Assembly (NCBI GenBank): GCA_035626515.1
Contig: DASPNM010000033.1
Span: 56,312-120,311 of the forward strand
Source: DASPNM01 sp035626515
Lineage (GTDB): Bacteria > Bacteroidota > Bacteroidia > Chitinophagales > Chitinophagaceae
Direction: 5' to 3'
Length of the DNA: 64,000 nt
Each line of letters begins with the position of its first letter. Positions within the stretch are counted from its first letter, which is position 1. Below the pieces are notes generated by a model. That model worked only from the letters and a program-made list of their open reading frames with translations. It did not search any database and had not been told where the DNA came from. Positions 25,982 through 35,152 of the stretch are shown here, one piece after another. The translations under genes and the position numbers were made by a program.

Positions 25982-27184
25982 ATGAACGAAAAGCTGGTGC
26001 GGCGCATTGCTCAGGAACTGGAAGAAATCCGAAACGCTGGTTTGTACAAGAATGAACGGGTGATCGAAAGTCCGCAGGGGGCGGAAATTGTTGTGAACGG
26101 TAAGAAGGTCCTCAACTTCTGCGCGAATAACTACCTCGGCCTTTCATCCCATCCCCGGGTGATCGACGCGGCTCATCGCTACATCGATGAGCGCGGTTAC
26201 GGGATGAGCAGCGTCCGCTTCATCTGCGGCACGCAGGATATTCACAAGGAGCTGGAGAGAAAACTTTCTGAATTCCTCGGCACCGAGGATACCATATTAT
26301 ATGTAGCTGCGTTTGACGCCAACGGGGGTGTTTTTGAGCCTCTTTTCAACGAGCAGGATGCTATCATTTCGGATGCGCTGAATCACGCCTCGATCATCGA
26401 CGGGGTGCGGCTTTGCAAGGCCCAGCGGTTCCGTTACGAGCACAACAGCATGGATGACCTCGAAACGAAGCTGCGCGAGGCAGCAGGCTGTCGGAGCCGC
26501 GTGATCGTGACGGATGGATCGTTCAGCATGGACGGCACCATTGCCCAGCTCGACCGTATCTGCGATCTTGCCGATCAATATGAAGCCGCCGTGATGGTGG
26601 ACGATTCCCACTCCTCGGGGTTCATCGGCAAGACGGGAAGGGGCACGCACGAATACCGTGGCGTGATGGGCAGAGTCGATATCATTACGGGCACGCTGGG
26701 AAAAGCGCTGGGCGGCGCTTCGGGTGGCTTTACTTCGGGCCGCCGGGAAATCGTGGACATGCTGCGGCAACGCTCGCGGCCTTACCTTTTCAGCAACACG
26801 CTGGCTCCTTCCATCGTCGGCGCTTCCATCGCGGTGCTCGATATGCTTTCTGCCACCACCGAACTCCGCGACAAGCTGGAGCACAACACGAAATATTTCC
26901 GCCGCCGCATGACCGACACGGGATTCGAAATCAAACCCGGGGAACATCCGATCGTGCCTATTATGCTTTACGATGCGGTGCTCGCCCAGGAAATGGCAGC
27001 CCGGCTGCTGGACGAAGGCATATATGTGATCGGCTTTTTCTATCCCGTGGTACCGAAAGGGCAGGCGCGAATTCGGGTTCAGCTGAGCGCCGCTCATGAA
27101 CAGCATCACCTGGACCAGGCAATCGAGGCTTTCGCCCGCATCGGCCGTGAGCTGGGGGTGCTGAAGCCGACGCTGGCAAAATAA
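25982..27184 (+). CDS. kbl: Glycine C-acetyltransferase (2-amino-3-ketobutyrate CoA ligase)
   Basis: A 400-residue PLP enzyme of the alpha-oxoamine synthase family. Motifs are LNFCANNYLGLSSHP, YGMSSVRFICGTQDIHK, MVDDSHSSGFIGKTGRGT and the PLP lysine in GTLGKALGGASGG. The SVRFICGTQ stretch favours Kbl over BioF or SPT. It cleaves 2-amino-3-ketobutyrate with CoA to glycine and acetyl-CoA in threonine breakdown. No threonine dehydrogenase gene is adjacent. The start is supported by a promoter 15 bases upstream and an AAAGGA sequence. Confidence 0.93.
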   Translation: MNEKLVRRIAQELEEIRNAGLYKNERVIESPQGAEIVVNGKKVLNFCANNYLGLSSHPRVIDAAHRYIDERGYGMSSVRFICGTQDIHKELERKLSEFLGTEDTILYVAAFDANGGVFEPLFNEQDAIISDALNHASIIDGVRLCKAQRFRYEHNSMDDLETKLREAAGCRSRVIVTDGSFSMDGTIAQLDRICDLADQYEAAVMVDDSHSSGFIGKTGRGTHEYRGVMGRVDIITGTLGKALGGASGGFTSGRREIVDMLRQRSRPYLFSNTLAPSIVGASIAVLDMLSATTELRDKLEHNTKYFRRRMTDTGFEIKPGEHPIVPIMLYDAVLAQEMAARLLDEGIYVIGFFYPVVPKGQARIRVQLSAAHEQHHLDQAIEAFARIGRELGVLKPTLAK

Positions 27185-27185
27185 A

Positions 27186-27220
27186 AATCCGGGTAACGAC
27201 CGCCCGGATTCTTTTTCTTT
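27186..27220 (+). terminator. Intrinsic terminator after kbl
   Basis: AATCCGGG (27186-27193) pairs with CCCGGATT (27203-27210) and is followed by CTTTTTCTTT. It starts one base after the stop codon. Confidence 0.85.
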
Positions 27221-27231
27221 CCAGCATTGAG

Positions 27232-27837
27232 TTATTTCACGGCAAGGGGAAGACTTGCTGCCGCTTGTTTGACGGCATCAAGTCCGGTCTTGCGCCCTTT
27301 TACCGTCACCAACAGGCGGTCGCCCGAAGTGAACGTCAGCTCGTGCTCATCGCTGTTTTTATTGTACCCTTCGACAGCCTTTCCTCCATTGAAGTCGACC
27401 GTCTTCGAATAACCGTTCTGATCTTCTGTGACTACACTCATCTTCATCCAGTAATTCAGCGAATAGATTCCGGCTCCCGCCTCACCGGCGCAGTCGAAAA
27501 TGCTGATGTCAATTTCCTTGTCTTCACCTTCATTGCGATAGCTCGCGGTCGCAGAGCCCCAGCCCATCGCGTTTGTAGCATTAAAATTTGTACGGGGCAG
27601 GCCCATCAGCTGCTCCGGAAGCATAGCTTTCAGCTGGTCGGTAGTCAACGGCGTCAGCTTTTTCAGCTCTTCCATCTTGCGGGTCATTTCATCGGCCTGG
27701 TTTTCGGTCACGGTCGGATCCAGGGAAACCTTCGTGTTGCCGTCGGGGCTGACGAGGGTGACGTCCTTGGTTTTGTTGTTGTTGCAGGCAAAAAGCCCCA
27801 GCGAGGCTGCCAGCAGGAGAGCGGGTAAAGTTCTCAT
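27232..27837 (-). CDS. Lipoprotein of unknown function
   Basis: A 201-residue exported lipoprotein with the lipobox LFAC (Cys18). A helical, charged segment around residues 45-85 is followed by a beta-rich domain (IDISIFDCAGEAGAGIYSLNYW, ELTFTSGDRLLVTVKG). I do not recognise the family. It converges on kbl across that gene's terminator. Confidence 0.7.
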   Translation of the reverse strand: MRTLPALLLAASLGLFACNNNKTKDVTLVSPDGNTKVSLDPTVTENQADEMTRKMEELKKLTPLTTDQLKAMLPEQLMGLPRTNFNATNAMGWGSATASYRNEGEDKEIDISIFDCAGEAGAGIYSLNYWMKMSVVTEDQNGYSKTVDFNGGKAVEGYNKNSDEHELTFTSGDRLLVTVKGRKTGLDAVKQAAASLPLAVK

Positions 27838-28046
27838 AAATGATGATTTTGGGTTTAAAGAAACTGCTAGTTGCGGAAAATTACTATGATTTGGCTTTTG
27901 GTTCAGCCTCTTTTCGAAAAAAGATGGCTATGCCGCTAGGAAAAACAATAAGCCGGCATTATATTCGTTTTCTCTTTCTCGGTAATGGTCCGATCTCTCC
28001 TCTGAAATTCCAGTATCAATTATTGACGCAAACTCTAAAAGAACTT

Positions 28047-28175
28047 ATGAAAAAGTTGTTTTTGTGTCTTGCCTTTGGGGCAATACTGGTGTCCATGTTT
28101 TCTTCCTGCGCGTCCACTAAAAGAGATTGCCAGGGGGTAAAGCATACGAAGCAAAAAGGCGGATTTTACATGTAA
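28047..28175 (+). CDS. Very small lipoprotein (42 residues)
   Basis: The frame encodes KKLFLCLAFGAILVSMFSSC as a lipoprotein signal with the lipobox cysteine, then only about 20 more residues (ASTKRDCQGVKHTKQKG and GFYM). Signal, lipobox and the compact basic tail make it credible despite its length. The 209 bases between the previous gene and this start hold no other gene that I can see. Function unknown. Confidence 0.55.
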   Translation: MKKLFLCLAFGAILVSMFSSCASTKRDCQGVKHTKQKGGFYM

Positions 28176-28326
28176 GATTCTGGTCCGTACCTGATCTCCC
28201 ATCGCCAAAATCTTTGCCCGAATTCGTGCCCGCGATCGCAACAGCATTTGCGAGCGGCCGCGCGTTACCTTGTTATTTCCGATTATTTCCTTCAACTTTG
28301 CTGGCTATAAAATCCGGCACAACTTA

Positions 28327-29352
28327 ATGGGACTTTTCAACTGGTTTACGCAGGAAATCGCTATTGATCTCGGCACTGCGAATACGCTGATCATACACAA
28401 CGACGAGGTGGTGGTGAACGAGCCGAGCATTGTGGCGCTGGACCGGAACAATCCGAAAAATGTGCTGGCGGTTGGAAAGAAGGCCCTGATGATGCATGAA
28501 AAGACCCACGAAAGCATTCGTACCGTTCGCCCGCTGAAAGACGGCGTGATCGCCGACTTTAACGCTGCGGAACTAATGATCCGCGAGCTCATCAAGCTGG
28601 TGTATCCGAAAAAACCCTTGTTTCCCCCGAGCTGGCGCATGATGATCTGCATTCCATCTTCGATCACCGAAGTGGAAAAACGTGCCGTGCGTGACAGCGC
28701 CGAGCAGGCCGGGGCAAAAGAGGTTTATCTCATTCATGAACCGATGGCCGCCGCCCTCGGAATCGGGATCGACGTCGAAGAACCGGTGGGCAACATGATC
28801 ATTGATATCGGAGGAGGAACTACGGGCATTACCGTGATCGCGCTTGCAGGTATCGTCTGCGACCAGTCGATCCGCATCGCCGGCGACGAATTCACCGCCG
28901 ACATCATGGAAGCACTTCGCCGATACCACAGCCTCCTCATCGGCGAACGCACGGCGGAGCAGATCAAGATCCAGGTCGGGGCTGCCATGAAAGATCTGGA
29001 CAATCCTCCCGAAGACATTCCGGTAAATGGACGAGATCTGGTGACCGGAATTCCAAAACAGATCATGGTGAGCTACCAGGAGATCGCCGAAGCGCTGGAC
29101 AAGAGTATCTTCAAGATCGAAGAGGCGATCCTGAAAGCGCTCGAGCAAACTCCGCCCGAGCTTGCAGCGGACATCTACCGTCGCGGTCTCTACCTCACCG
29201 GCGGCGGCGCCCTGCTGCGGGGACTGGACAAGCGGCTGAGCAATAAGATCAAGCTGCCGGTGCACGTTGCTGACGATCCGCTGAAGAGCGTGGTACGCGG
29301 GACCGGAATAGCCCTCAAGAACTACGATCGGTATCCTTTCGTGATGCGGTAA
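28327..29352 (+). CDS. mreB: Rod shape-determining actin homologue MreB
   Basis: A 341-residue MreB. The phosphate-1 motif is IAIDLGTANTLI, followed by VGKKALMMHEKTH, phosphate-2 IDIGGGTTGITVIALAG and the adenosine motif LTGGGALLRGLD. It polymerises on the inner membrane and steers the elongation machinery. I chose ATG 28327 (MGLFNWFTQE) as it gives the standard start; the open frame extends 57 bases further upstream. First gene of the complete mreB-mreC-mreD-mrdA-rodA cluster. Confidence 0.97.
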   Translation: MGLFNWFTQEIAIDLGTANTLIIHNDEVVVNEPSIVALDRNNPKNVLAVGKKALMMHEKTHESIRTVRPLKDGVIADFNAAELMIRELIKLVYPKKPLFPPSWRMMICIPSSITEVEKRAVRDSAEQAGAKEVYLIHEPMAAALGIGIDVEEPVGNMIIDIGGGTTGITVIALAGIVCDQSIRIAGDEFTADIMEALRRYHSLLIGERTAEQIKIQVGAAMKDLDNPPEDIPVNGRDLVTGIPKQIMVSYQEIAEALDKSIFKIEEAILKALEQTPPELAADIYRRGLYLTGGGALLRGLDKRLSNKIKLPVHVADDPLKSVVRGTGIALKNYDRYPFVMR

Positions 29353-29420
29353 CCGGTTGCCTGCTTTGAACCTGCACTTCGAATCTGTACCTTGTACCCC
29401 AATTCTCCTCCTGCGGCTCC

Positions 29421-30299
29421 ATGCGAAATATTTTTCTTTTCATTCGGCGGTATTTCACCTTTCTTACGTTCCTCGCCCTCCAGGCGGTGGCGCTCTGGTT
29501 TTTATTTAACTACAACCGGTATCATCGTGCCAGGTTTTTGGGAGTGGCAAATGAGATTACAGGCCGCATCAACTCGCAGTACAACAAGGTGGAAGATTAT
29601 TTCACGCTGCGCGAAGAAAACCGGCGCCTTCACCGCTTCAACGATTCTCTGCTGAACCTGCTGCCGGCGAACTTTCGCCAGCGCGATACCTCCGCTTACC
29701 TGGTAAGCGACAGCTTCCGGCTCGATACCACGGTTCTCTACCGGCAGTATGTCTTCCGCGACGCGACCGTAGTGTACAACACGGTAAATTTTCAAAAAAA
29801 CTACCTGCAACTCAACCGCGGCTCGAGGCAGGGAGTGCGCGACAATATGGCTGTGCTGAGCTCGGACGGTAAGGCCGTCGGGGTCGTGGTGAACGTGAGC
29901 GACAATTACTGCCAGGTGATGAGCCTGCTGCACATTCAGAATACGGTGAGCGCTACGCTCAAAGGGAGTGGCGAGCTGGGCACCGTCGAATGGGATGGCA
30001 AGGACCCCCGGTACCTGCTGCTCCGCAAGCTGCCCAAGACGATCGAAGTCCAAACCGGTGATACCATCGTCACAAGCCCGTATTCGTACAACATTCCGCC
30101 GGGATACATGATCGGAACTGTCGCTGACATCAGCATAGATAATACTTCCGGCTTCTACGTGCTCAGGATCCGTACGGCCGCCAACTTCTACAAGCTCCAG
30201 CAGGTGCATATCGTGGAAAACCTGGAAAGGGGCGAGCAGGTAGCCCTGTTTGAAGAAACGCGAAGGCGCATTGAAGAATCAAAACGTCCTCAGCGGTGA
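29421..30299 (+). CDS. mreC: Rod shape-determining protein MreC
   Basis: A 292-residue bitopic protein with one N-terminal membrane helix (YFTFLTFLALQAVALWFLF), a coiled-coil (REENRRLHRFNDSLLNLL) and the periplasmic beta domains containing VNFQKNYLQLNRGSRQGV and SDNYCQVMSLLH. It links MreB to MreD and PBP2. The stop overlaps the GTG start of mreD (GTGA). Confidence 0.95.
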   Translation: MRNIFLFIRRYFTFLTFLALQAVALWFLFNYNRYHRARFLGVANEITGRINSQYNKVEDYFTLREENRRLHRFNDSLLNLLPANFRQRDTSAYLVSDSFRLDTTVLYRQYVFRDATVVYNTVNFQKNYLQLNRGSRQGVRDNMAVLSSDGKAVGVVVNVSDNYCQVMSLLHIQNTVSATLKGSGELGTVEWDGKDPRYLLLRKLPKTIEVQTGDTIVTSPYSYNIPPGYMIGTVADISIDNTSGFYVLRIRTAANFYKLQQVHIVENLERGEQVALFEETRRRIEESKRPQR

Positions 30300-30829
30300 G
30301 CGACCTGCTTCGAAATATCATTCGCCTGGTTATTTTCATCGCAGTGCAGGTGTACGTCCTGAACAAGATCCCGCATCTTCACCGCTTCATCACACCCTAC
30401 CTGTATTACCTGTTTATCCTCTGGCTGCCCTTTTCCATTCCGCGCATGGGACTGCTGCTCACCGGGTTTGTTGCCGGGCTTTCTCTTGATTACTTTATGC
30501 AAACACCCGGGCTCCACGCCGCCGCCTGCGTGTTGGTGGCCTACGTCCGCCCTTTTGTGATTTCCGTCCTCACCCCCAAGGATACTACGGGTTTCACCTA
30601 CCGCGAACCCTCCCCCCGGGCCATGGGCTGGACTCCCTACCTCGTCTATGCTCTCGTGCTCAGCCTGCTTCACCATGGCTACATGGTCTTTCTGCAATGG
30701 CTGGAATTTGGAACCATCCTCGATTTCCTGGTCAAAGTGGTCGCCACCACCGGAATCAGCCTGCTCCTGATCCTGACCGTCGAGCTCCTTTTCCCCCGGC
30801 GGCTGAAATTCCGAACCAACATTTCCTGA
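30296..30829 (+). CDS. mreD: Rod shape-determining membrane protein MreD
   Basis: A 177-residue inner-membrane protein with about five hydrophobic helices, starting at GTG overlapping mreC. The features IAVQVYVLNKIPHLH, YLYYLFILWLPF and GLSLDYFMQTPGLHAAACV match MreD of Bacteroidota. Its position between mreC and mrdA confirms the call. Confidence 0.92.
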   Translation: MSDLLRNIIRLVIFIAVQVYVLNKIPHLHRFITPYLYYLFILWLPFSIPRMGLLLTGFVAGLSLDYFMQTPGLHAAACVLVAYVRPFVISVLTPKDTTGFTYREPSPRAMGWTPYLVYALVLSLLHHGYMVFLQWLEFGTILDFLVKVVATTGISLLLILTVELLFPRRLKFRTNIS

Positions 30830-30880
30830 CGCGCGGAATTCTTTCATATTTTTTTACAAGAAAAAGAAAACGCCGAATAG

Positions 30881-30888
30881 TAGCTTTG
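30881..30888 (+). promoter_or_regulatory. -7 element (TAGCTTTG) of mrdA
   Basis: It matches TAnnTTTG, 22 bases before the mrdA ATG in the 81-base gap after mreD. mrdA-rodA may therefore be transcribed separately from mreBCD as well. Confidence 0.55.
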
Positions 30889-30910
30889 TGTACCGTATCC
30901 CCCTTTTCAT

Positions 30911-33025
30911 ATGCCTGTGTTTAACCAGTCCCGCAGCCGTATTATCAAGCTGATCTTTCTCGTTGCCTTCCTCGTGATCGCGCTGCAGTTGTTCTACCTC
31001 CAGGTGGTTTCGGGGAAATACCAGCGCCTCGCCGACGAAAATGCCATCCTGAAAAAAGTAGTTTACCCGCCCCGCGGGCTGGTCTTCGATCAGAAGAAAA
31101 GAGCCATCGTGCAGAACACGCTTACGTACGATCTGATGGTGACCCCTTCGCAGGTTCGCAACATCGACACGGCTTTTTTTTGCAGGCTGATGGAAATCGA
31201 CGCGGCCGAGTTTCACAAACGGATCGTTTCGGCCATTATTAAGAACAAAGCCTACCGCCCATCAGTGTTCGAGGCTTCTCTCAACCCGCAGAAATATGCG
31301 CGCATCCATGAAAACCTTTGGCGGTTCGAGAATGGCTTTTATATCCAGGAGCGGCCGATCCGCTCGTACCCTTACAATTGCGGAGCGAACATCGTCGGCT
31401 ACATCGGAGAGGTGGACTCCAATTATCTGAAAAAGCACTCCGACGAAGGTTACCAGAGCGGCGACTATGCCGGCATGACGGGGCTGGAGCGCAGTTACGA
31501 GAAGGCGCTGATGGGAGAACGCGGAATTCAATACCTCATCAAGGATAATTTCAACCGGATTAAAGGGCCATATGAAGACGGCCAGCTTGACGAGCCGTCG
31601 GTCGCGGGTAGCAACCTCTATACCAGCATCAATATTGATCTGCAGCAGTACGGCGAGCAGCTCATGAGCAACAAAGTGGGTTCCATCGTCGCCATTGAGC
31701 CGAAAACCGGCGGAATTCTTGCCCTGGTGAGTAGTCCTACATACAACCCGAACTATCTCACCGGTTCGGAACGCCGGAAACATTTTTCCGAGCTGTATGA
31801 GGACCCGCGCTATCCGTTACTCAATCGCGCGGTGAACGCGGCCTATTCGCCCGGCTCCACTTTCAAGACCCTGCAGGCGCTCGTAGGCTTGCACGAAGGC
31901 GTAATTGACACGCGAACCCGGTTCGCGTGCTCCGGTGCCTTTTACGGTTGCGGGGGCGGCAGGCCGATGCGGTGCCTGGATCCGGGCGTGTTCAACCTCG
32001 AACCCGCGATCACACATTCGTGCAACACCTATTTCGCCCACGTGATGCAGCGCGTGATCAACAATCCGAAATATCCTTCGGTCGAAAGCGCACTGCGGAA
32101 GTGGAATGAATACATGTACGCCTTTGGCCTGGGGCGCAGGCTGGGGGTTGACATTCCGACGGAGAGAGTCGGAAACATTCCGACTCCCGAGTATTTCGAC
32201 AAAGTATATGGCAAGGGTCGCTGGAACTTCTGCACGTTCCGGTCGGTAAGCATTGGGCAGGGAGAGGTCAATACCACCCCGATCCAGGTCGCTAACGAGA
32301 TGGCTTACCTCGCCAATAAAGGCTGGTACATAACTCCGCATATTGTAGACTCCATAGAGGGTGGCGACAAATTTGGGCTATTGGAAAAATACAGGCAGAA
32401 GATCGTGCCGATGGAGATTCCTGACAGCATCTTCGAAGCGGTGCACGACGGTATGCAGGGTGTGATGGAAAGCGGTACGGGGCGCGGCGCTCAGGTTCCC
32501 GGCGTTACAGTCTGTGGTAAAACGGGAACTGTCGAGAATTACGCGATCGTTCGGGGACAGCTGGTGAAGCAGCCGAACCACTCTTTTTTCTGCGCCTTCG
32601 CGCCGAGGGAAAATCCAAAGATCGCGATCATGTGCGTCGTGGAGAACAGCGGGCGCTACGGAGGCACTTATGCCGCGCCGATCGTGAGCCTGATGATTGA
32701 GAAATATCTCAACGACACGATCGCTGCAGACCGCAAGGCGCTCGAGCAGCGCATGATCAGCACCAATCTTATTCCTCCCATCATGCAGCAGAACCTGCGC
32801 AAACGCGATTCGCTGCGTCAGGTTCGCCGCGATTCGATCGAGCGGCTTCGGCGCGAGATCAGGGACACGCTGCAGTCAGAAGACGAGCCTGATCGCGATG
32901 TGACCAGGCCCTCCGGACCGGGAAGAAAAGTACCCATTCCCAACCCGCAAGAAAACAGCGAAATGGCGTTGCCCGGCACAAGCAATAAATTGCGGACTTC
33001 GGCGAATAGCCGGAGAAGCTTATGA
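30911..33025 (+). CDS. mrdA: Penicillin-binding protein 2 (elongasome transpeptidase)
   Basis: A 704-residue class B PBP. One N-terminal membrane helix (LIFLVAFLVIALQLFYLQV) is followed by the pedestal domain (PPRGLVFDQ) and the transpeptidase domain with SPGSTFK (Ser316, Lys319), SCN in THSCNTYF and KTGT (537-540). The C-terminal ~90 residues are a basic, acidic-mixed, disordered-looking tail (RDSLRQVRRDSIERL) beyond the catalytic domain. It cross-links lateral-wall peptidoglycan with RodA. The stop overlaps the rodA ATG (ATGA). Confidence 0.96.
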   Translation: MPVFNQSRSRIIKLIFLVAFLVIALQLFYLQVVSGKYQRLADENAILKKVVYPPRGLVFDQKKRAIVQNTLTYDLMVTPSQVRNIDTAFFCRLMEIDAAEFHKRIVSAIIKNKAYRPSVFEASLNPQKYARIHENLWRFENGFYIQERPIRSYPYNCGANIVGYIGEVDSNYLKKHSDEGYQSGDYAGMTGLERSYEKALMGERGIQYLIKDNFNRIKGPYEDGQLDEPSVAGSNLYTSINIDLQQYGEQLMSNKVGSIVAIEPKTGGILALVSSPTYNPNYLTGSERRKHFSELYEDPRYPLLNRAVNAAYSPGSTFKTLQALVGLHEGVIDTRTRFACSGAFYGCGGGRPMRCLDPGVFNLEPAITHSCNTYFAHVMQRVINNPKYPSVESALRKWNEYMYAFGLGRRLGVDIPTERVGNIPTPEYFDKVYGKGRWNFCTFRSVSIGQGEVNTTPIQVANEMAYLANKGWYITPHIVDSIEGGDKFGLLEKYRQKIVPMEIPDSIFEAVHDGMQGVMESGTGRGAQVPGVTVCGKTGTVENYAIVRGQLVKQPNHSFFCAFAPRENPKIAIMCVVENSGRYGGTYAAPIVSLMIEKYLNDTIAADRKALEQRMISTNLIPPIMQQNLRKRDSLRQVRRDSIERLRREIRDTLQSEDEPDRDVTRPSGPGRKVPIPNPQENSEMALPGTSNKLRTSANSRRSL

Positions 33026-34359
33026 GGCAACGGGATCCCGCTATATCCAAAGGAATTGACTGGAGCGTGGTCTGGTTGTTCCTGCTGCTTTCGTCCATCG
33101 GGATCGCGGCCATCTTTGGGGTAACCTATAACGAAGGCGACCCGGTGATCCGCAGCTTCCTGCAGTTCCGCACCGACTACAGCAAGCAATTTTATTTCTT
33201 CGTCGTTGCACTGACTCTTGGATTTTTCATCCTGCTCACAGACAGCAAATTTTTTTCGGCTACCGCCAATCTCTGGTATCTCGCGGGTATTTTCTTCCTG
33301 CTGCTGGTATTTCCATTTCACTCCGACATCCGCGGCACCGAATCCATCATCAAGCTGGGTGCTTTCAATTTCCAGCCGGCGGAGTTCTGCAAGATCTGCG
33401 TGGCCCTGGCACTGGCGAAATACATTTCGCGTCCCGAAACAAATTTTACGCGAACCCGTTCGCAGCTTGTCGCCTCGGCCATTGTGCTCCTCCCGGCAGG
33501 GCTCACCATTCTGCAGAACGAAACGGGTCTCGCCCTTGTTTATTTCGCGTTCTTCATCGTGATGTACCGCGAAGGGCTGCCTTCCACGATCCTGGTGGTT
33601 GGGTTCGCGCTGGCCGGATTGTTTGTCGCCACCCTGCTCGTTGAGAAAAACATGCTCTTCATCATCGTCACCGCGGTGGCGGCATTTTATATCTGGCTGA
33701 TGCGCCGGCAGATGGCGCGGCGGAGAGGATTGCTGCTGATGGTGATCCTTGTATGGGCAGTTGCCGCAGGTATCCAGCGCTTTGCAGTCCCTTTTGTGTT
33801 CAAGCACGTGCTGAAGCTCTACCAGGTGGAGCGAATCTACAGCACGGTAGGAAAGGAAGTTCCGGATGAGTATCTCGAAGCGCATCAGCAGGAGATAGGC
33901 AGCACCGCGAAAAAGAAAGACACCGATTACAATGTGCGCCAGTCGAAAATCGCCATCGGAAGCGGCGGACTGTTTGGAAAAGGATTGCTGAAAGGCACGC
34001 AGACGCGATACGGCTTTGTGCCGGAGCAGCGGACCGATTTCATTTTCGATACTATCGGTGAGGGATTCGGCTTTGTCGGATCTTTCGTGATGCTCGCCAT
34101 TTATCTGTTGCTCCTCTTCCGCATTATCACCATGGCGGAGCGGCAGCGCAGTACCTTCAGCCGCTGCTATGCATACGGCGTGGGCGCGGTACTTTTCTTT
34201 CACATCGTGATCAATATAGCGATGACCGTCGGACTCGCCCCGGTGATCGGGATCCCGCTGCCCTTCATCAGCTACGGCGGTACTTCCCTCATCACTTTCA
34301 CCATTCTGTTGGCTATCCTGGTGCGGCTGGACGCCGACCGCCACATGGTCATTCGTTGA
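33022..34359 (+). CDS. rodA: Rod shape-determining glycosyltransferase RodA
   Basis: A 445-residue SEDS polymerase with about ten hydrophobic segments. The signature sequences are LGAFNFQPAEFCKICVALALAKY, QNETGLALVYFAFF and the C-terminal GIPLPFISYGGTSLITF. The long loop around residues 265-330 (VPDEYLEAHQQE, FGKGLLKGTQTRYGFVPEQRTDFIFD) contains the conserved catalytic region. It polymerises lipid II with PBP2 and overlaps mrdA by four bases. Confidence 0.96.
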   Translation: MRQRDPAISKGIDWSVVWLFLLLSSIGIAAIFGVTYNEGDPVIRSFLQFRTDYSKQFYFFVVALTLGFFILLTDSKFFSATANLWYLAGIFFLLLVFPFHSDIRGTESIIKLGAFNFQPAEFCKICVALALAKYISRPETNFTRTRSQLVASAIVLLPAGLTILQNETGLALVYFAFFIVMYREGLPSTILVVGFALAGLFVATLLVEKNMLFIIVTAVAAFYIWLMRRQMARRRGLLLMVILVWAVAAGIQRFAVPFVFKHVLKLYQVERIYSTVGKEVPDEYLEAHQQEIGSTAKKKDTDYNVRQSKIAIGSGGLFGKGLLKGTQTRYGFVPEQRTDFIFDTIGEGFGFVGSFVMLAIYLLLLFRIITMAERQRSTFSRCYAYGVGAVLFFHIVINIAMTVGLAPVIGIPLPFISYGGTSLITFTILLAILVRLDADRHMVIR

Positions 34360-34374
34360 TCGCTTCTGTTCGGG

Positions 34375-34382
34375 TACCTTTG
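34375..34382 (+). promoter_or_regulatory. -7 element (TACCTTTG) of the MBL-fold gene
   Basis: It matches TAnnTTTG and lies six bases before ATG 34389, implying a near-leaderless mRNA. It lies downstream of the earlier in-frame start (34356), which therefore would be missing from this transcript. Confidence 0.6.
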
Positions 34383-34388
34383 CAGCTC

Positions 34389-35123
34389 ATGAGGATTGTG
34401 CCGCTCAGCGAGGGAAGTTTTACCGTAGACGCCAGCAAGCGCTTTGTTCCCTTCGATGAAAAAAAAGACTCCCTGCAGGAGCGGCCTAAAGGCAGCCTGC
34501 TGGTGGAAATACAGCCTTTCCTGGTGATCACCCAGCGCGACATGCTGCTCCTCGATTGTGGATTGGGTTTTTCTACGGGTGAGGGAGCCTTGCAGCTCCA
34601 CTCCAACCTGGCGGCGCAGGGAGTCAAAGCCGAGAACATAACGAAGGTTTTGCTTTCGCACTTGCATAAGGACCATGCGGGGGGCATCCTGAATGCGGAG
34701 GGCTCAGCGCCCGCCTTTCCCAACGCCCGCTACTATGTGCAGAAGAAGGAGCTGGAGGCTGCTCTCGCAAATGCGCACTCTTCGTATCAGGCCGACCGGC
34801 TGGAAGTATTGCGTGGTTCGGCAGACCTGGAGCTCCTCGACTCCGGGGAAGGGGAAATTGACGGATACATCCGGTACCAAATGACTTCCGCGCATTCGAA
34901 ATATCACCAGGTATTCTGGATCCGCGAAAACGAGGAGCAGCTATTTTTCGGAGGCGACGACGCCCCGCAGCTGCAGCAGATGAAACACCGCTACGTAGCG
35001 CGCTACGACCACGATGGGCGCCGGGCGAGGGAACTCAGGAACCACTGGTGGGAACAGGGAAGAAAGGAAGGATGGACTTTTCTGTTCTATCACGATATCG
35101 CGGCAGCTGTTGTTGGTCGATAG
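34389..35123 (+). CDS. Metallo-beta-lactamase-fold hydrolase
   Basis: A 244-residue MBL-fold protein with the metal motif SHLHKDHAGG, an earlier LLLDCGLGF and the late FFGGDDAPQ and FYHDIAA. The family includes lactonases and diverse hydrolases; the substrate cannot be named from the sequence. The promoter position fixes ATG 34389. Its last codons (GGT CGA TAG) form the first unit of a heptamer array that continues past the stop. Confidence 0.82.
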   Translation: MRIVPLSEGSFTVDASKRFVPFDEKKDSLQERPKGSLLVEIQPFLVITQRDMLLLDCGLGFSTGEGALQLHSNLAAQGVKAENITKVLLSHLHKDHAGGILNAEGSAPAFPNARYYVQKKELEAALANAHSSYQADRLEVLRGSADLELLDSGEGEIDGYIRYQMTSAHSKYHQVFWIRENEEQLFFGGDDAPQLQQMKHRYVARYDHDGRRARELRNHWWEQGRKEGWTFLFYHDIAAAVVGR

Positions 35124-35152
35124 TCGGTAGTCGATCGTTCGACTACTCCAAC
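35112..35152. terminator. Hairpin of heptamer units joining two convergent gene ends
   Basis: TAGTCGA (35128-35134) and TCGACTA (35139-35145) form a perfect 7-bp stem with a 4-base loop; outer arms GTTGG (35112-35116) and CCAAC (35148-35152) also pair. Heptamers GGTCGAT, AGTCGGT, AGTCGAT run from 35115 to 35135. The stop codons of both convergent genes (35121-35123 and 35143-35145) lie inside the structure. Confidence 0.65.

Noticed and set aside
32818..34344. 508-codon open frame on the minus strand
   Set aside because: It is antisense to mrdA and rodA; the composition (Gln/His/Glu-rich) is typical of a shadow of membrane-protein coding sequence.
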